The notes beneath the pieces were generated by a model, which was not told where the DNA came from, made no database searches, and saw only the letters and a program-made list of their open reading frames with translations. 64,000 bases of DNA from Sorghum bicolor (lineage: Eukaryota > Streptophyta > Magnoliopsida > Poales > Poaceae): positions 18,623,972 to 18,687,971 of the forward strand of contig NC_012877.2 of assembly GCF_000003195.3 (NCBI RefSeq), written 5' to 3'. Of this stretch, positions 20,386 to 33,302 are shown in pieces (within the stretch, counting starts at the first letter, position 1; each line of letters starts with the position of its first letter). Made by a program: the position numbers and the translations under genes.

Positions 20386-21603
20386 TGTTGATGGTTCTTA
20401 AGTATCAATTTTAATTATCAAATAAACAAGGGAAAGGACCAATATACAAACAACACCTAGAATTAGGGTTTGATCTGACAGAATTCCATGAGTTTTGTTG
20501 TTTATCCGTTTCTACAGGGGGTTATCAGGAAATAAGGAAGAAAGGCCCACATGTCGGGATTACATAGAGATATTAACGCACCGCGCAATTTTCTACCATC
20601 TAGAAGACTCCAGAAGCCACGGGAACGAACGGGAAGGCGATCGGGCCCGGGAGCAGGGCGCCCGCCCACCCCCCTAGGGCGGCCGCCCAAGAGATCTGCC
20701 CAAACACGTCCAACTTTGCGGACCACGCTCCACCGACCTCAAGGATCAAGGATAATCGTTCAATCAATGTCGGTTTGATCCAACGGCCCACGTTTACCTG
20801 AGGGTACTATATAAGTAGACCCCCTAGCCCCTGGAGGAGAACAAGTTCATCATAGAGTTGAGAGGAGCCCTCGAAGGAATACCTCTCCTCTAAATAGACT
20901 TAGTTCTTAGCATCCAATGTGAGTAGAGTTAGTTCTTCCAAGTTCTACTAGATTGAGAGAGATAGAGTGGAGGTGTAGATCGGAGGAAGCCCGGCCTGTC
21001 GGTGTCTACTCTGAGGTTGTACCTGCGGGATCAAGTTCTCTTCACCCGAAGCTTGCTCCTAGGATTCTTCAGTATTTCGACTTCTAAATACTAGTAAGTT
21101 CTTGTTTTATTGTTCTTTGGTTTATGAGTTTACTTTAATCTCTTTGCGTAGAGTTTAGAGTAATCATCTCTAGCGTAGACGTGGTGTTTGGGCTAGGATA
21201 CTCATAGATATTCCTTGACTAGCTGGACCGTGGTAGGAGCTTGGAACGTGACATTTCTGAGTTACCTTTGCAGACCATATCCCGTTAGCAGGAAGGATAG
21301 GGTTTATAGGTGCGGGTCCTCTGTGGTGTCTAGATTCCGTGAGCTTCCCCAACAGAGTAGTAGATTATCCTTACCAAGGTTAGAAAGAGATTGCGGTTGT
21401 AGTCTTCTCTATATATCACTCGCATATAGAAACATTCTTTGTAGCCTAAAGGTTAGTAGTAATAGACTAGGTTAGTCAGATGCACTCTATCTCCTAGTGG
21501 TAAAAATATAAATACGATACTCTGGATAATATCCCGGGTGAAGTGCTCACTGATATCCGTGCGCTTGCGGATCAATTCCTTATTGCGTTCCCACATATCA
21601 ACA
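20386..21603 (+). repeat. Athila A 3' LTR
   Basis: It starts TGTTGATGG and ends CATATCAACA, 1218 bases. A TATA box (ACTATATAAGTAG) is near 20807, followed by the conserved AGACCCCCTAGCCCCTGGAGG start-site region. The U5 hairpin at 21555-21572 is a perfect copy. The next bases, GTGGG, are the candidate duplication; the left partner is outside the window. Confidence 0.88.
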
Positions 21604-22099
21604 GTGGGTAGGTTCTTGTGGTGTCCTAGTGAGGACGAGGTTCTTGCTACACCTCTTAGCCACCGAACCACCAAGTTTTGGTCGACACAACAGGGACGTA
21701 GCGTGCCAGCAAGCACGTGAACCTCGAGAGAAAATTGTGTGTCTCCATTGTGATTGTTCATTGAATTTCTCCCGGTGATTGGACTTCATTTTATTGATTG
21801 GTTGATCCCCTCTACGCGGTGGTATAAAGTTCAAAACTCTCTCTCTTATTTTCTTGCAAACTAGAGTAGCTTGCTTCTTGTATAGAAATTTTAGGTAGCT
21901 CTGTAGTGGAAGTAGAGACATAGTTCTTGTGTGCATAGTGATTATAAGCAACTAGAATTGTTGGATAGGTGGCTTGCAAACACCCCATTAGAGTTAGAGC
22001 AAAAAGCTTCGCTTTGTTATTGACTAACCTTTGCTCTAGTGAGTTTCTAGAATTTTTAAATAGGCTATTCACCCCCTCTAGACATATTAGGACCTTTCA
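21604..22099 (+). repeat. Copia A 5' LTR, right part
   Basis: It ends ATAGGCTATTCACCCCCTC...GGACCTTTCA. This is the inverse of the TGAAAGGTCC...GGGGGTGAATAGCC start of the solo LTR at 60084, so they are related. The left part is beyond the Athila A insertion. Confidence 0.8.
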
Positions 22100-22101
22100 A
22101 G

Positions 22102-22114
22102 TGGTATTAGAGCC
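22102..22114 (+). promoter_or_regulatory. Copia A primer-binding site (initiator tRNA-Met type)
   Basis: TGGTATTAGAGCC differs by one base from the common copia TGGTATCAGAGCC and starts three bases after the LTR. Confidence 0.85.
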
Positions 22115-22158
22115 GTGGTCACTGTTTGTGAAGGCTTAACAACCACGGTGCTCAAATT

Positions 22159-23669
22159 ATGGCTCAAATAGTGTTCAACCATGTTGTGGGCAAACCACCG
22201 TTCTTTAATGGCACAAGTTTTTTGACTATTAGAAGAGAAAAATGAAAATGTACCTTGGATCAATCAATGATAGAGTGTGGGAAGTCACGGAGAATGATTT
22301 TGTGATCCTTGACCCCGCCAACCCCACCGACAATGAGAGAGCCAACAAACAATGCAATACTATGGCTCTCAACACAATTTACAATGGCATTGATTCAAAA
22401 GTGTTTGAACAAGTCAAGGATCTTGAGAAGGCAAGTGAAGTGTGGACAAGACTAGAAGAAACATATGAGGGCACTATAATGGTAAAAAGTGCCAAGTTGT
22501 ACATGCTCAATGACAAGCTATCCAACTTCAAGATGAAGGATGATGAATCCATACTGGAGATGTCCTATAGGCTCCAAGTCATCATCAATGATCTCAAGGG
22601 CCTTGGTGAGAAAGTGGAAGATGAGGACTTCATTCACAAGTTCTTGATGTGCTTGCCCAAGAGGTTCAAGACATTGAGAACAATCATCTTTAGAGGAGGA
22701 TTGACGGGTGTATCTCCCAATGAGGTACTTGGAGATGTCATGACCGAAGATCAATACAATGATAATGATGATGATGATGAGGTCATGAAGAAGGATGATG
22801 ATGATAAGAAGAAGAGTGTAGCATTCAAAGCTAGCTCTTTATCCAAGAGCAAGAACAAGGGTAAGGCCAAGAAGGAAGAATCAAGTGATGAGGAGTGCTC
22901 CAATGATGATAGTGATGATGAAGCACTAGCACTCTTTGTCCGCAAGTTTGGCAAGATGATGAAGAAGAAGGTCTATCATACAAGAAAGAGAAGGGACAAC
23001 TCCAAGAATAAGGAATATGTGATGCTATGCTACAAGTGCAAGAGCCCCGATCATATTGTGGCGGATTGTCCATACAATAGTGATCATGATGAGCATGAGA
23101 AGAAGAACAAGAAGGAGAAGAAAGAAAAGAAAGAGAAGAAGATGGTCTTCAAGAGGAAGAAGAAGGGTGGATCCTATGTTGTGACATGGGATAGTGATGC
23201 TTCTTCGAATGATGATTCTAGTGATGATGACAAGGCATCCAAGAAGAAGGCGCTTGCAAGCATTGCTATCAACAAGTCAACACTCTTCGACACTCCTTCA
23301 TGCTTCATGGCCAAGGGCCACAAGGTACAATATGATGAGAGTGAAAGTGAAAGTGAACATGAACATGATAGTGATAGTGATGATGAAAATGAATTCACTA
23401 ATGAACAACTCATGGACATGTTAGAACAAGCCGATTCTCTTATTCAACCTAAAAACAAGAAGTGCAAAGAATTGGCCAAGAAGTTAAAAGCAATTGAGCA
23501 ATCCTTTGATGAGCTCAATGCTAATCATGAGAGGCTAGTGGAAGCCCTTGAGAAGCTCGGCAAGGCTCACACTAAGCTTGAGAAAGCTCACTCATTTTTG
23601 TTAGAAGAGAACAAGGAAAAGGTTGTTGTATCATGTGATGTGGGCACAACATGTGACTTAATTAAATAA
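22159..23669 (+). pseudogene. Copia A gag (UBN2-type capsid, first zinc knuckle)
   Basis: The ATG at 22159 gives MAQIVFNHVVGKPPFFNGTS, then a frameshift near 22220 before MKMYLGSINDRVWEV. The capsid part has NTIYNGIDSKVFEQV and KFLMCLPKRFKTLRTII, typical of UBN2-type Gag. A CCHC knuckle reads CYKCKSPDHIVADC. Long acidic (DDDD, ESESES) and Lys/Glu-rich runs follow. A TAA at 23667 ends the frame, but gag-like sequence continues. Confidence 0.85.
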
Positions 23670-24242
23670 TCACCCAACCCATCTATTGTTGTTGCCACTA
23701 ACTCTTCTTGTAGGTCTTCATCCACCACAACCAACTCTACCTCTACTTCTAGTGTCGATGTCACTTGTGATACCTCACTAAAGGTTGAGAATGAGACTCT
23801 CAAGAGAGAGGTTGATGAGCTCACTCACGCCCTAGGCCGCAAAGCCTATGGTGGTGAGGCCCGCTTGCTAAAGTGCTTGGGTAGCCAAAGGTTTTCTCTC
23901 AACAAAGAGGGATTAGGCTACACCCCCAAGAAAGGCAAGAAGGCCTTTGCAACTCACAAAACTAGTTTTGTGCAGAGTAATGGTCGGTATTGCAATAAAT
24001 GCAAGCAAGTTGGGCACCTAGAGCTTAATTGTAATAAAATAAACAAGAACAAGAAAAATGCTAATGTACCTTACATTCCATATGATTCTTGTTATGTGCT
24101 TACCAAGGGTGAGAAGGGTGTGCATGCTAAGTTTGTTGGTACACCAATTGTCAGTCCAAAGAAGAAGGCCATTTGGGTACCAAAAATCTTAGTCACTAAC
24201 CTCCAAGGACCCAAGCAAGTATGGGTACCTAAGAAACATTGA
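23670..24242 (+). pseudogene. Copia A gag C-terminal part with second zinc knuckle
   Basis: The same frame continues after the stop: a short coiled segment (ETLKREVDELTHAL), then a second CCHC knuckle CNKCKQVGHLELNC, and VWVPKKH at the end. Two knuckles separated by a long linker are usual in SIRE-like elements. The protease start (WVLDSGCT) follows near 24286 but is frameshifted and lacks the residues after the active site. Confidence 0.75.
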
Positions 24243-24298
24243 TTTGTTTTGTAGGTAAACTATAAAGCCGGAGGAAGGCATTGGGTGCTTGATAGTGG

Positions 24299-26191
24299 GT
24301 GCACACAAATGCAAGAATATTAAATCCAATCAATCCAAATGATGACAATGGTGTTGATAGTATCACATTTGGTGACAATGACAAAGGCAAGGTCAAAGGG
24401 CTTGGTAAAATTGCTATATCCAATGACTTGAGCATTTCCAATGGGCTACTAGTAGAGAGCTTGAACTTCAATTTGCTATCCGTAGCTCAACTTTGTGAAC
24501 TTGGTTTTAAATGCATATTTGGAGTTGATGATGTAGAGATCATAAGTGTAGATGGCTCAAACTTGATATTCAAAGGCTTTAGATATGAGAATCTATACTT
24601 GGTTGATTTCAATGCTAGTGAAGCTCAATTATCAACATGCTTGCTCACTAAATATAGCATGGGTTGGTTATGGCATAGAAGGCTTGGTCATGTTGGAATG
24701 AAACAATTAAACAAGTTAGTGAAGCATGATCTTGTTAGAGGCTTGAAAGATGTCACATTTGAGAAAGACAAGCTTTGTAGTGCATGTCAAGCCAGAAAGC
24801 AAGTTGGCAACACTCATCCAAAGAAGAGCATCATGAGTACATGCAAGGCATTTGAGTTGTTGCACATGGACTTATTTGGACCAACCACATACACAAGCAT
24901 TGGTGGAAATAAATATGGATTTGTGATAGTGGATGATTTCACAAGATACACTTGGGTATTCTTTCTTAGCGACAAGAGTGATGGTTTTGCAATCTTCAAA
25001 TCATTTGTCAAGAGAGTACACAATGAGTTTGAAACAACCATCAAGAAAGTGAGAAGTGACAATGGAAGTGAATTCAAGAATACAAGAGTTGATGAGCTTT
25101 GTGATGAATTTGGCATTAGGCATCAATTCTCGGCCAAGTACACTCCACAATCAAATAGTCTTGTTGAGAGGAACAATAGAACCTTGATTGACATGGCAAG
25201 ATCAATGTTGAGTGAATACAATGCGAGTCATTCTTTTTGGGCCGAAGCAATCAACACAGCTTGCTACTATAGCAACCGACTCTGTTGTCACCCAATGATG
25301 GAGAAGACTCCTTATGAGCTCTTGAATGGAAGAAAGCCCAACATTGCATACTTTCGGGTTTTTGGTTGCAAATGCTACATATTGAAGAAAGGAACTAGAT
25401 TGAGTAAATTTGAAAAGAAATGTGATGAAGGCTTCTTGCTTGGTTACTCCACTACTAGCAAAGCTTATAGAGTTTGGAATTTGGCTAGTGGTACTCTTGA
25501 AGAGGTGCATGATGTTGAGTTTGATGAAACCAATGGCTCTCAAGAGGAAGAAGAGAATCTAGATGATGTGAGAGGCACTCAATTGGCCGATGCAATGAAG
25601 AATATGGACATTGGTGATTTAAGGCCTAGAGAGGTGATTGATGTTGAAGATGAAAAAGATCAAGTGCTTCCTACCACTAATGTGCAAGCTAGTGGTTCTC
25701 ATGATAAAAATCAAGCTAGTACAAGTGGTACTCAAGTGCAAGATCAACAAGCTAGTACATCATCTCATGATCAACCAAGTGCAAGCAATCAAGTGCAAAT
25801 ACTCCAACCAACAAATATTGCAAGAGATCATCCATTGGATCATATCATTGGTGACATTCAAAGAGGAGTGCAAACTAGATCAAGATTAGCATCATTTTGT
25901 GAGCATTTCTCCTTTGTGTCTCACAATGAGCCAAAGAAGATTGATGAAACATTGAGAGATGTCGATTGGGTGAATGCTATGCATGAAGAGCTTAACAATT
26001 TCAAGAGAAATCAAGTATGGGAATTAGATGAGAGGCCTAGTGATCATAATGTCATTGGTACCAGATGGGTCTTTCGCAACAAGCAAGATCAAGATGGGAT
26101 AGTTGTAAGGAACAAAGCAAGATTGGTAGCACAAGGCTATACTCAAGTTGAAGGTCTTAACTTTGGTGAAACATATGCCCCGGTTGCATGA
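24299..26191 (+). pseudogene. Copia A protease remnant, integrase and RT N-terminus
   Basis: The frame holds the gag-pre-integrase zinc region (WHRRLGHVGMKQL, LCSACQARKQ). The integrase core follows with Asp in HMDLFGPTTY, Asp in VRSDNGSEF and Glu in NSLVERNNRTLIDMARS, then the GKR-like KCDEGFLLGYS. A low-complexity linker of ASTSS/QVQ repeats precedes the RT start (WVNAMHEELNNF, WVFRNKQDQDG, KARLVAQGYTQ). It stops at TGA where Arg is expected (ETYAPVA*), consistent with a CGA to TGA change. Confidence 0.87.
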
Positions 26192-26590
26192 TTGGAAGCA
26201 ATTAGGATCTTGTTGGCCTATGCTTGTGCACATAATATCAAGTTATATCAAATGGATGTGAAAAGTGCATTTCTCAATGGTTATATCAATGAAGAAGTAT
26301 ATGTTGAGCAACCTCCCAGTTTTGAAGATGACAAGAAACCCAACCATGTTTACAAGCTAAGAAAGGCATTGTATGGTTTGAAGCAAGCACCAAGAGCATG
26401 GTATGAGAGATTGAGAGATTTGTTACTCTCTAAAGGATTCAAGATGGGCAAGGTTGACACCACTCTCTTCACTAAGAAGATTGGCAAAAACTTGTTTGTG
26501 TTGCAAATCTATGTTGATGATATCATATTTGGATCAACAAATCAAGAATTTTGTGAGGAGTTTGGCAACATGATGGCTAATGAGTTTTAG
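26192..26590 (+). pseudogene. Copia A RT palm
   Basis: It continues in frame from the previous stop. LYQMDVKSAFLNG, YVEQPPSFE, LYGLKQAPRAWYERL and the catalytic YVDDIIFGST are intact. A TAG follows MANEF. Confidence 0.85.
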
Positions 26591-27387
26591 ATGTCAATGA
26601 TTGGAGAGCTTAGCTACTTCCTTGGTCTTCAAATCAAGCAATTGAAAAATGGCACATTTGTGAGTCAAGGCAAGTACATAAAAGACATGCTCAAGAAGTT
26701 TGGTATTGATGATGCAAAATCAATTAACACTCCAATGGGAACAAATGGAAGCCTAGATAGTGATACAAGTGGAAATATGGTGGATCAAAAGTTGTATCGG
26801 TCTATGATTGGAAGCCTACTCTATGTGACCGCATCAAGACTGGATGTCATGTTTAGTGTATGCATGTGTGCAAGATTTGGTTGCATACACAAAATGTTGG
26901 TTTATGGTATCCCAAAGGTGCAAAGTTTGAACTTGTTGGATATTCCGACTCGGACTATGCTTGATGCAAAGTTGAGAGAAGAAGCACATCAGGCACATGT
27001 CAACTATTGGGAAGATCACTTGTCTCATGGTCATCCAAGAAGCAAAATAGTGTTGCACTATCAACCGTCGAAGCGAAGTACATTGCGGCCGATAGTTGTT
27101 GTGCAGAAATCCTATGGATGAAGGCAACTTTGAAGGATTTTGGTATCAATTTCAAAGAAGTGTCATTGCTATGTGACAATGAAAGTGTTGTGAAGCTCAC
27201 CAACAATCCGGTTCAACACTCAAGAACAAAGTACATAGATGTCCGCTATCACTTCATAAGAGATCACCAACAAAAAGGGGACATTTGCATTGAGAGCATA
27301 GGCACCGATGATCAACTTGCCGATATATTCACCAAGCCACTTGATGAGAAGAGGTTTTGCAAGCCAAGAAATGAATTGAACATACTT
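26591..27387 (+). pseudogene. Copia A RT end and RNase H
   Basis: MSMIGELSYFLGLQIKQ and SMIGSLLYVTASRLD belong to RT-connection. After about 26880 the frame shifts and roughly 80 bases are lost (ARF then scrambled text). RNase H resumes at 27007 with GRSLVSWSSKKQNSVALST, LLCDNES and ADIFTKPLDEKRF. The element is cut after NELNIL by the incoming LTR. The right-edge copia at 63386 shows the uninterrupted version. Confidence 0.83.
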
Positions 27388-30300
27388 TGTCAGAGAACCG
27401 ACCAAATTATAAGAGTTCAAGTGTAGAAATGATCAACTAGCAATCAAGTTTCCAGACTTGAGCCCATATAATCCCGGTAGTCAACCGAAATCAGGAAGGA
27501 TTTCAAACCAACTTGCAACAAACCAAGATCGTAATAGTTCAACATAACACAGCGATTGTTACATAGTTCATTCATTGCCGTCGAAGCGGCACCACATCAG
27601 AGTTACTTAGTTATTACAACATAAGTTCAAAGTAGCGGAAGCAAAATATTTTACATCACGTACTCATTTCATAAGTTCTTGTTACTGCCAGGGTCTCATG
27701 CCATCCATCAAAAGCAATGGGGTACGAAGTTGTTAGAGAACCGTGCCCAACGGTTTAGTCTTCATCCCCAGTGGGATGGAGACAGGTCTTGCAAAAGCCA
27801 TCATAAAAGATATCATCTGCAACAGGTGGGAATTAACCCTGAGTACAAGGATGTACTCAGCTAGACTTACCCATCTGGTAAAACATAAAAGACACCAAGG
27901 ATCATGCAAGGCTAAGTATAAAGTGGAGCTGGCTTGACTCAACAGTTGCCAAAATCTTAAGTGATAACTATACTATTGTAAAAGCATCATATTAATCATC
28001 ATTAGACTATCACTAGTTTAGCACCTAGACTAAGCACATCAGTTGATTAATACAAGCACTAATAAACATATCAAGTTCCATCATGTGTTCTTCCTTGCTA
28101 TCAACAATATCATTATCAAGAACCATTGTACTTAGTGAATGCTACGTTTGCCGCTGCTCTGTCAAGTTCTCACTATCTAGGAGAGACGGCAATTCGAACC
28201 GATTCCTATCCAGCTGGAGGGTTATTCCTAGCACTCACCCAAGCATCCCCCGTCGGAGAGCAAGCGGGTCACCTTTGGTACGACTCAGGAATCGCGGCTC
28301 CGATCAGCGCCGCACTCCCAGGGCTACCACTCTGCCAGGGAGGTCAGGACTTTTAACTCACCTGCCTTTGGTCTTACGCCAATGGTCCCCCGCACACCGC
28401 ACTTCCTCCGGTAGTGCACACTTTATACTTGCCGGTCTTCCGGCCTGACTCATACTACTAGGCTTCGCGGTCGGAACGAGTTATCCGGCCAACTAAGTGT
28501 TAGGCATGCGTTCAACATGACAAGAGGACGTACAACGATCGGTACTTAGCTGCCACAGACGGAGTTACTACGACCTTGCAAAACTCCGCCCGGCTTAAAT
28601 CATTTTAATCAGGTTCTTTTCCATGATAGCGCATATAGCCAATCGTGATCCGACACAACCCTATTTCCCGCAGGTGACAGGTGATCACCCGACTTCTACC
28701 GGTTAAAAGCATGGCTAAGCAGCTACTCGATCCTAACTCCACAACCAGGCAATGGTAAGATATCTAGACAAGGAATAAGGATAATGCAGCAATGGTTTCA
28801 TCACAACTCCTATACGTAATGCATCAATAGATATAACATATTCAAGTAAACTTTCGAAATTAAAGTGGGAGACTTAAGATGCTCTGGGGCTTGCCTTTCA
28901 CGAACGAGGCTGGCTCGTGATGAGGGCACTCGACCTCCTCTTCGGGCTCCTCGTGTCCGGCTGGCTGGACCTCCACCTCCGGATTGATCTCCTGGCCCTC
29001 GGGGTTCGCCTGATTGAGCTCGAACGAAACGGTCGTTTCCGGTGCACCTATTGCATGCACGATGAATAAGAATGTGTGCATCCTAGATGAGGATGAATAC
29101 TTGATAACATAATTAGAACTTCACTGGACACTCATTTACGGAGTAACTTTCATAACAAGTTCAAACAAGATGACTAATTAACTTAGCAAAATGAGTCAAA
29201 CTATAAACAACAAGCATCACATAACAGTACAGCTCAGTAAACAGATCATAACTATGGCTATAAAGATCCAACAAACATGAATGAGGACATTTTGGAAAGC
29301 TTATGAAATTGTCTATATATCATCTTTAGACCTCACAGCAAGATTCATAAATTACCCAGGTCAACTTAACAAAGTTCCAGGTTCTGTCCCAGAAAAACAG
29401 AAAACAACTATTTCTGGAACCCAACTAGGAAGAGCTATAACTTTTAAACTATTGGACCAAATGATCCCAAATTTAAACCACAGCTAGTTCATAAAGTTCA
29501 CAACAACTTTGATTTAGACAAGTCTTCCAGAAAACCAAGTTATCATCAAGCAAAGGTTAGATTACTCCCTTGCTGTCTAGAACAGCTTATAACCCTTTAA
29601 TTAATTATTTGATGACATAGCCAAAACATATTTAGTGCCAACCAATTGGCTTACAAGCACAAGTATACGCTAAGGTTACCAGAGCATCACATGCTAACCA
29701 CTAAACACTCAATAACATGACAATTATTAATTTAATTCCATAAAGGGACATAATTACAAGATACCAGCAAAAGTAATCAGAAAAATCTACAAAAATTACA
29801 GAAACACAAGCATAGTATCTTGACATTACCATAAAATTTTCAGAACAATAACACATGCCAAACTTAAGATAAGTAATTATCATGTTTCAAGGTGCTTATT
29901 TCATAAATTAAGAAACATGGCTTAGGTAGTGTCAAACAACTGATTTCAGATTATTTACATGTTACTATTACCATAAACAAGCTTGACACTAAAATAGAAT
30001 ACCAGCATAAGCATAAATCATTTATTATGATTTAATTAAGAAAACAAGCCATAGAATCAACATAAATTAAATATCACAGATACATTACTCCAAAAATAAT
30101 GAAATATTTATTATAGCATTCTAATACCACTCAAAACATAGCATAAACATTTCATAGCAAAAGGAGCAGTACAAAAAAAGATATGAATTTACACATAAAT
30201 AACAAGATTAAATCATAACAATTATTTTTCCCAGAAAACATTGTGCATTTTATATTTTTATTAAAAACTAGCCATCTCAGGGAACATCACAAAATTTATT

Positions 30301-31042
30301 TCACAAATTTTGGATCACAGGAACCAGAGATATGATTTTTGCAAGAATGCAAGAAATCTGGATTTAAATAAAAGAGAGGAGGGGACCGTTGAGTCACTGA
30401 CAGCGGGTCCCGCGTGTTAGCGACCCAGAGAACAGGGGGCGCTCTCGCCGGTGAATGCTCGCCGACGCTGAGCTTCTCCGGCGGATCCAAGGGCACCAAC
30501 GTGCTCCTGGGGTGATTCCGCATCGATGGAGGTAGGTGACACTTGGGTTACAGCGACGGAGAGGGGTCGCCGTCGGTCATGGCGGCATGGCGGAGCTACC
30601 CCGGCTTACGCCGGCCATCTCCGACCGGTAGAGCATCGGGGAAGGGTGGCTTAAGCACCAGTGAGACAGCGTGGAGCTTTCTAAGTAGAAACGCCTAACC
30701 CTAATGGCTCTGGTGAGTCTGCTCACGTGTGAGGTGCTCATCGGCGCTGAGCGCGGCGGTGCGGCGACCGTGTCCCCGCACGACGGTGGCACCAAGGCCG
30801 GAATGGCGTGGCATGAACCACCACCGAGACCTAAGCAAACCCTAACACGACTCAGAGGGAAGAAAAGAGGCAAGAACGGAGCAGCGGCGAGGTTCGCCGG
30901 AATCGGGGTCGCGACGGCCGTGAACCCGACGACGGCGATTCGCGAAATGCGGCTCACCTCGGGAAGATCTTGTCCAACCAAGGGGTGGAGAAGATGGAGG
31001 AGCTCGAGGCAGACTTGGATACGCTCGGAGGCGAGGTGAGAC

Positions 31043-32394
31043 TGTTGACGGTCCTTAATGCTCACATTTAACCATCAACTAATCATGGAAAAGGATCCAA
31101 ATGCAACCAACACCTAGACTTAGGGTTTTATCTGACAGAATTCCATGAGTTTTGGTGTTTGTCTATTTCTGCAGGGGGTTATCAGGAAATATGGAAGAAA
31201 GGTCCACATGTCGAGATTACATAGAGATATTAACGTGCCGCGTAATTTTCTACCATCTAGAAGACTCCAGAAGCCACGGGAACGAACGGGAAGGCGATCG
31301 GGCTCGGAGGCAGGGCGCCCGCCCTACTCCCCTGGGCGCCCGCCCTGCTACAGTGCCCAATCAGGGTCAACTTCGCGGATCGTGCTCCACCGACTCTAAG
31401 GATCGAGGAAAATCACACGATGAAGGTCGGTTTGATCGGATGGTGGAGAATAACGTGGAAATTCCTTGGGAGCTACTCTTCCTAGATTTCTTGGGAGCTA
31501 CTCTTCCTAGATTTCTTGGGGGCTACTCTTCCTGGACTATATAAGCAGACCCCCACCAGCCCCTGGAGGCATACCTCTTCTACAGAATCAAAGTTAGGGT
31601 TTCAATTCTTCATCCAAGTAGAGAGGATCCCTCTAGTTCTTCTAGTTCTACCTCTAGTTCATCTAGATCTAGTTCTAGTTCATCTAGTTCTAGTTCTAGT
31701 TCCTCTAGTTCTAGTTCTAGTTAGTTCTAGTTGTAATCTAGAAAATAGGGAGAGAGAAGAGGAGAGCGGAGGAGGAGCCGGATCTGTCGGATCTTCCTCA
31801 ACATTGTACTTTTGCAGCAACTGGTTCGTTCTTCATCGTTCTCCAGGTTCTTCAATTCATAATCCTGAGTTCTTTAATTACTTTTATTTACATTCAAGTT
31901 ATTTATTGGATTCCTGCTTGCATCAAGTGCTCTAATCTTTGCAACATTAGAGTAGTAATTAATAGATTAGACGTGGTGTTTAGTCTTGCAATTACCTGGA
32001 ATTGCACCCAATCCTGCGGATTGTTGTGGTAGCCTTAGGGTAGTGACAGCCCTAACGGTCGACGTATTCCACCTCGTTCGGATCGGTGTTTGTAGGACCG
32101 TAGTCAGACCTTCCTAGCCCCCTTCTCATCTCTTTCTGTGGTTAGTGCTCTGATGTCCCGATATAAATAATCTTGAAGTAATTCTTGATTCTTAGATCAA
32201 CTAGAGAACTCTCAGGAAACTTCCTCTCTTCCCACCAAAAATATTCATATAGTTATCCTTGGGCGATCTTGGATCTTAATTAGTACACTCACGTTCCCTG
32301 TGGAAAATCGATACTCTGGAATACTCCCGGGTGAAGGCTACATCGGTATCTGTGCGCTTGTGGATTTTTTTGTTTGCGTTTAAAATACCCAACA
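31043..32394 (+). mobile_element. Solo LTR of the Athila family
   Basis: It begins TGTTGACGGTCC and ends ATACCCAACA. The 5-bp duplication GAGAC is at 31038-31042 and 32395-32399. It shares the U3 with Athila A-C, has a TATA box in GGACTATATAAGCAG near 31535, and carries the U5 hairpin at 32348-32365. Internal sequence was lost by LTR-LTR recombination. Confidence 0.93.
31631..31735 (+). repeat. TCTAGT-type microsatellite within the solo LTR
   Basis: CTAGTT/CTAGTTC units repeat for about 100 bases just downstream of the TATA box, in the transcribed leader. The other Athila LTRs here lack the expansion. Confidence 0.85.
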
Positions 32395-33302
32395 GAGACG
32401 CAAGGACGCGCGCAGGCGAAGCTCGCGGAGCTTTCGGCGACAATGGCGATGGCGTTTCCGCCGTCGGAGTCGCGCGAGAGGGAGAGAGGGAGGGAGTGGA
32501 CGAGTGCTGGTGAGTGCGGTGTGTCGTGGCGTCCATGACGGCGTCGATGGCCTGACGAATGGGGCCAGCGCTGGCGTACGGATGACACGCGTCGAACACG
32601 CGGCATCACCGGCGAGCTCCCCCTCTGCTGATGCTGCCTCCATTCAGTTTCAGAACCGACTGAAACTCGGTTTTGCACTTCTATTATCTCCTAAACCAAT
32701 CAATGATTTTGCTGGCTAATTGCTCCATGCTGTAGAGCTACATGAGGACTCCAACATTACTTACAAGATCAAGGTTTGATTCGGCCTAGATTTCAAACTG
32801 GAAGCTAAACAAAACACCCTCGAGCAAACTGTTGCAATCCCAGACTTAGAAAATTTTCTAAGTGTTGGAAACAGCCCCAAATCTGCCTTGTGGGCCATTC
32901 TGAGCTAGATGTGATCATTTTCATGAGATGGCCATAAAACAACTTTTGTTCCTTATAAAATTTGCTACAACGTTGCTGTATAAAGTTTTGACATGCAAAC
33001 AATTTATGAAACACTTTTTAAAAGCTTAAGCAAAAGAGGTTTCCAGGGTCTATACATGGAAGTATGACTTAAGCACTTAATTTGGAGAAGTGATCAACAT
33101 GAACATTGTTCCTAAGGTTGAGTTAGGCATAGATAAACTAATTACCAAGACATAGCACACAAGCATGAGCATGGCACAAGTAAACACAATCATAGGAAGC
33201 ATATTTAAGCAAGTTAAAACACACTTTAGCATAAAATGACATGACTCAAGGTAGATGATGATCATTTTATGCTTGAGTAGATGATGATGCTCATGTTATT
33301 GT

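Larger units (their letters stand above)
1..21603 (+). mobile_element. Athila A: Athila-lineage Ty3/gypsy element, discontinuous
   Basis: The pieces at 1-33, 6476-8214 and 16801-21603 read as one gypsy pol followed by an accessory ORF, a 3' non-coding region and a 3' LTR. The order RT, RNase H, integrase is that of Ty3/gypsy. The RT active-site context (EVFIDDFSVYG) is typical of the Athila lineage. A CACTA transposon and an Athila B element are inserted, each with a matching target-site duplication, and removing them makes the pieces contiguous in frame. The 5' LTR and gag lie left of the window. The element ends inside a copia LTR, so the copia is the older host. Confidence 0.85.
21604..27387 (+). 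mobile_element. Copia A: SIRE-type Ty1/copia element, truncated both sides
   Basis: The order gag, protease remnant, integrase, RT, RNase H is that of Ty1/copia. Two zinc knuckles and a highly charged Gag tail suit the SIRE/Maximus lineage. Athila A was inserted in its 5' LTR. The 3' end is cut just after RNase H by the LTR starting at 27388. Multiple stops and deletions make it dead. Confidence 0.87.
27388..33302 (-). mobile_element. Long LTR of an unclassified, probably chromoviral gypsy element
   Basis: It starts TGTCAGAGAACC directly after the copia coding sequence, with TACTT (27383-27387) as a possible duplication. No protein is encoded. The block has a GC-rich part (30380-31040 and, beyond a nested solo LTR, 32400-32650) and long AT-rich tails. 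On the minus strand, text such as GAGTACATCCTTGTACTC near 27840-27860 resembles the leader region of grass Tekay-type LTRs. The right end lacks a clear terminus and abuts the Retand LTR. The lineage is uncertain. Confidence 0.4.

Noticed and set aside
22740..23420. Minus-strand ORFs rich in Ser opposite the copia gag
   Set aside because: They are shadows of the acidic and Lys-rich gag codons.
28083..28448. ORFs at 28083-28448 as genes
   Set aside because: They overlap each other in two frames within the non-coding LTR-like block and have no recognisable domain.
30577..31065. GC-rich overlapping ORFs on both strands at 30577-31065 and 32276-32719
   Set aside because: High GC and few stops in all frames explain them. 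They lie in an LTR-like block, and one runs into the solo LTR start.
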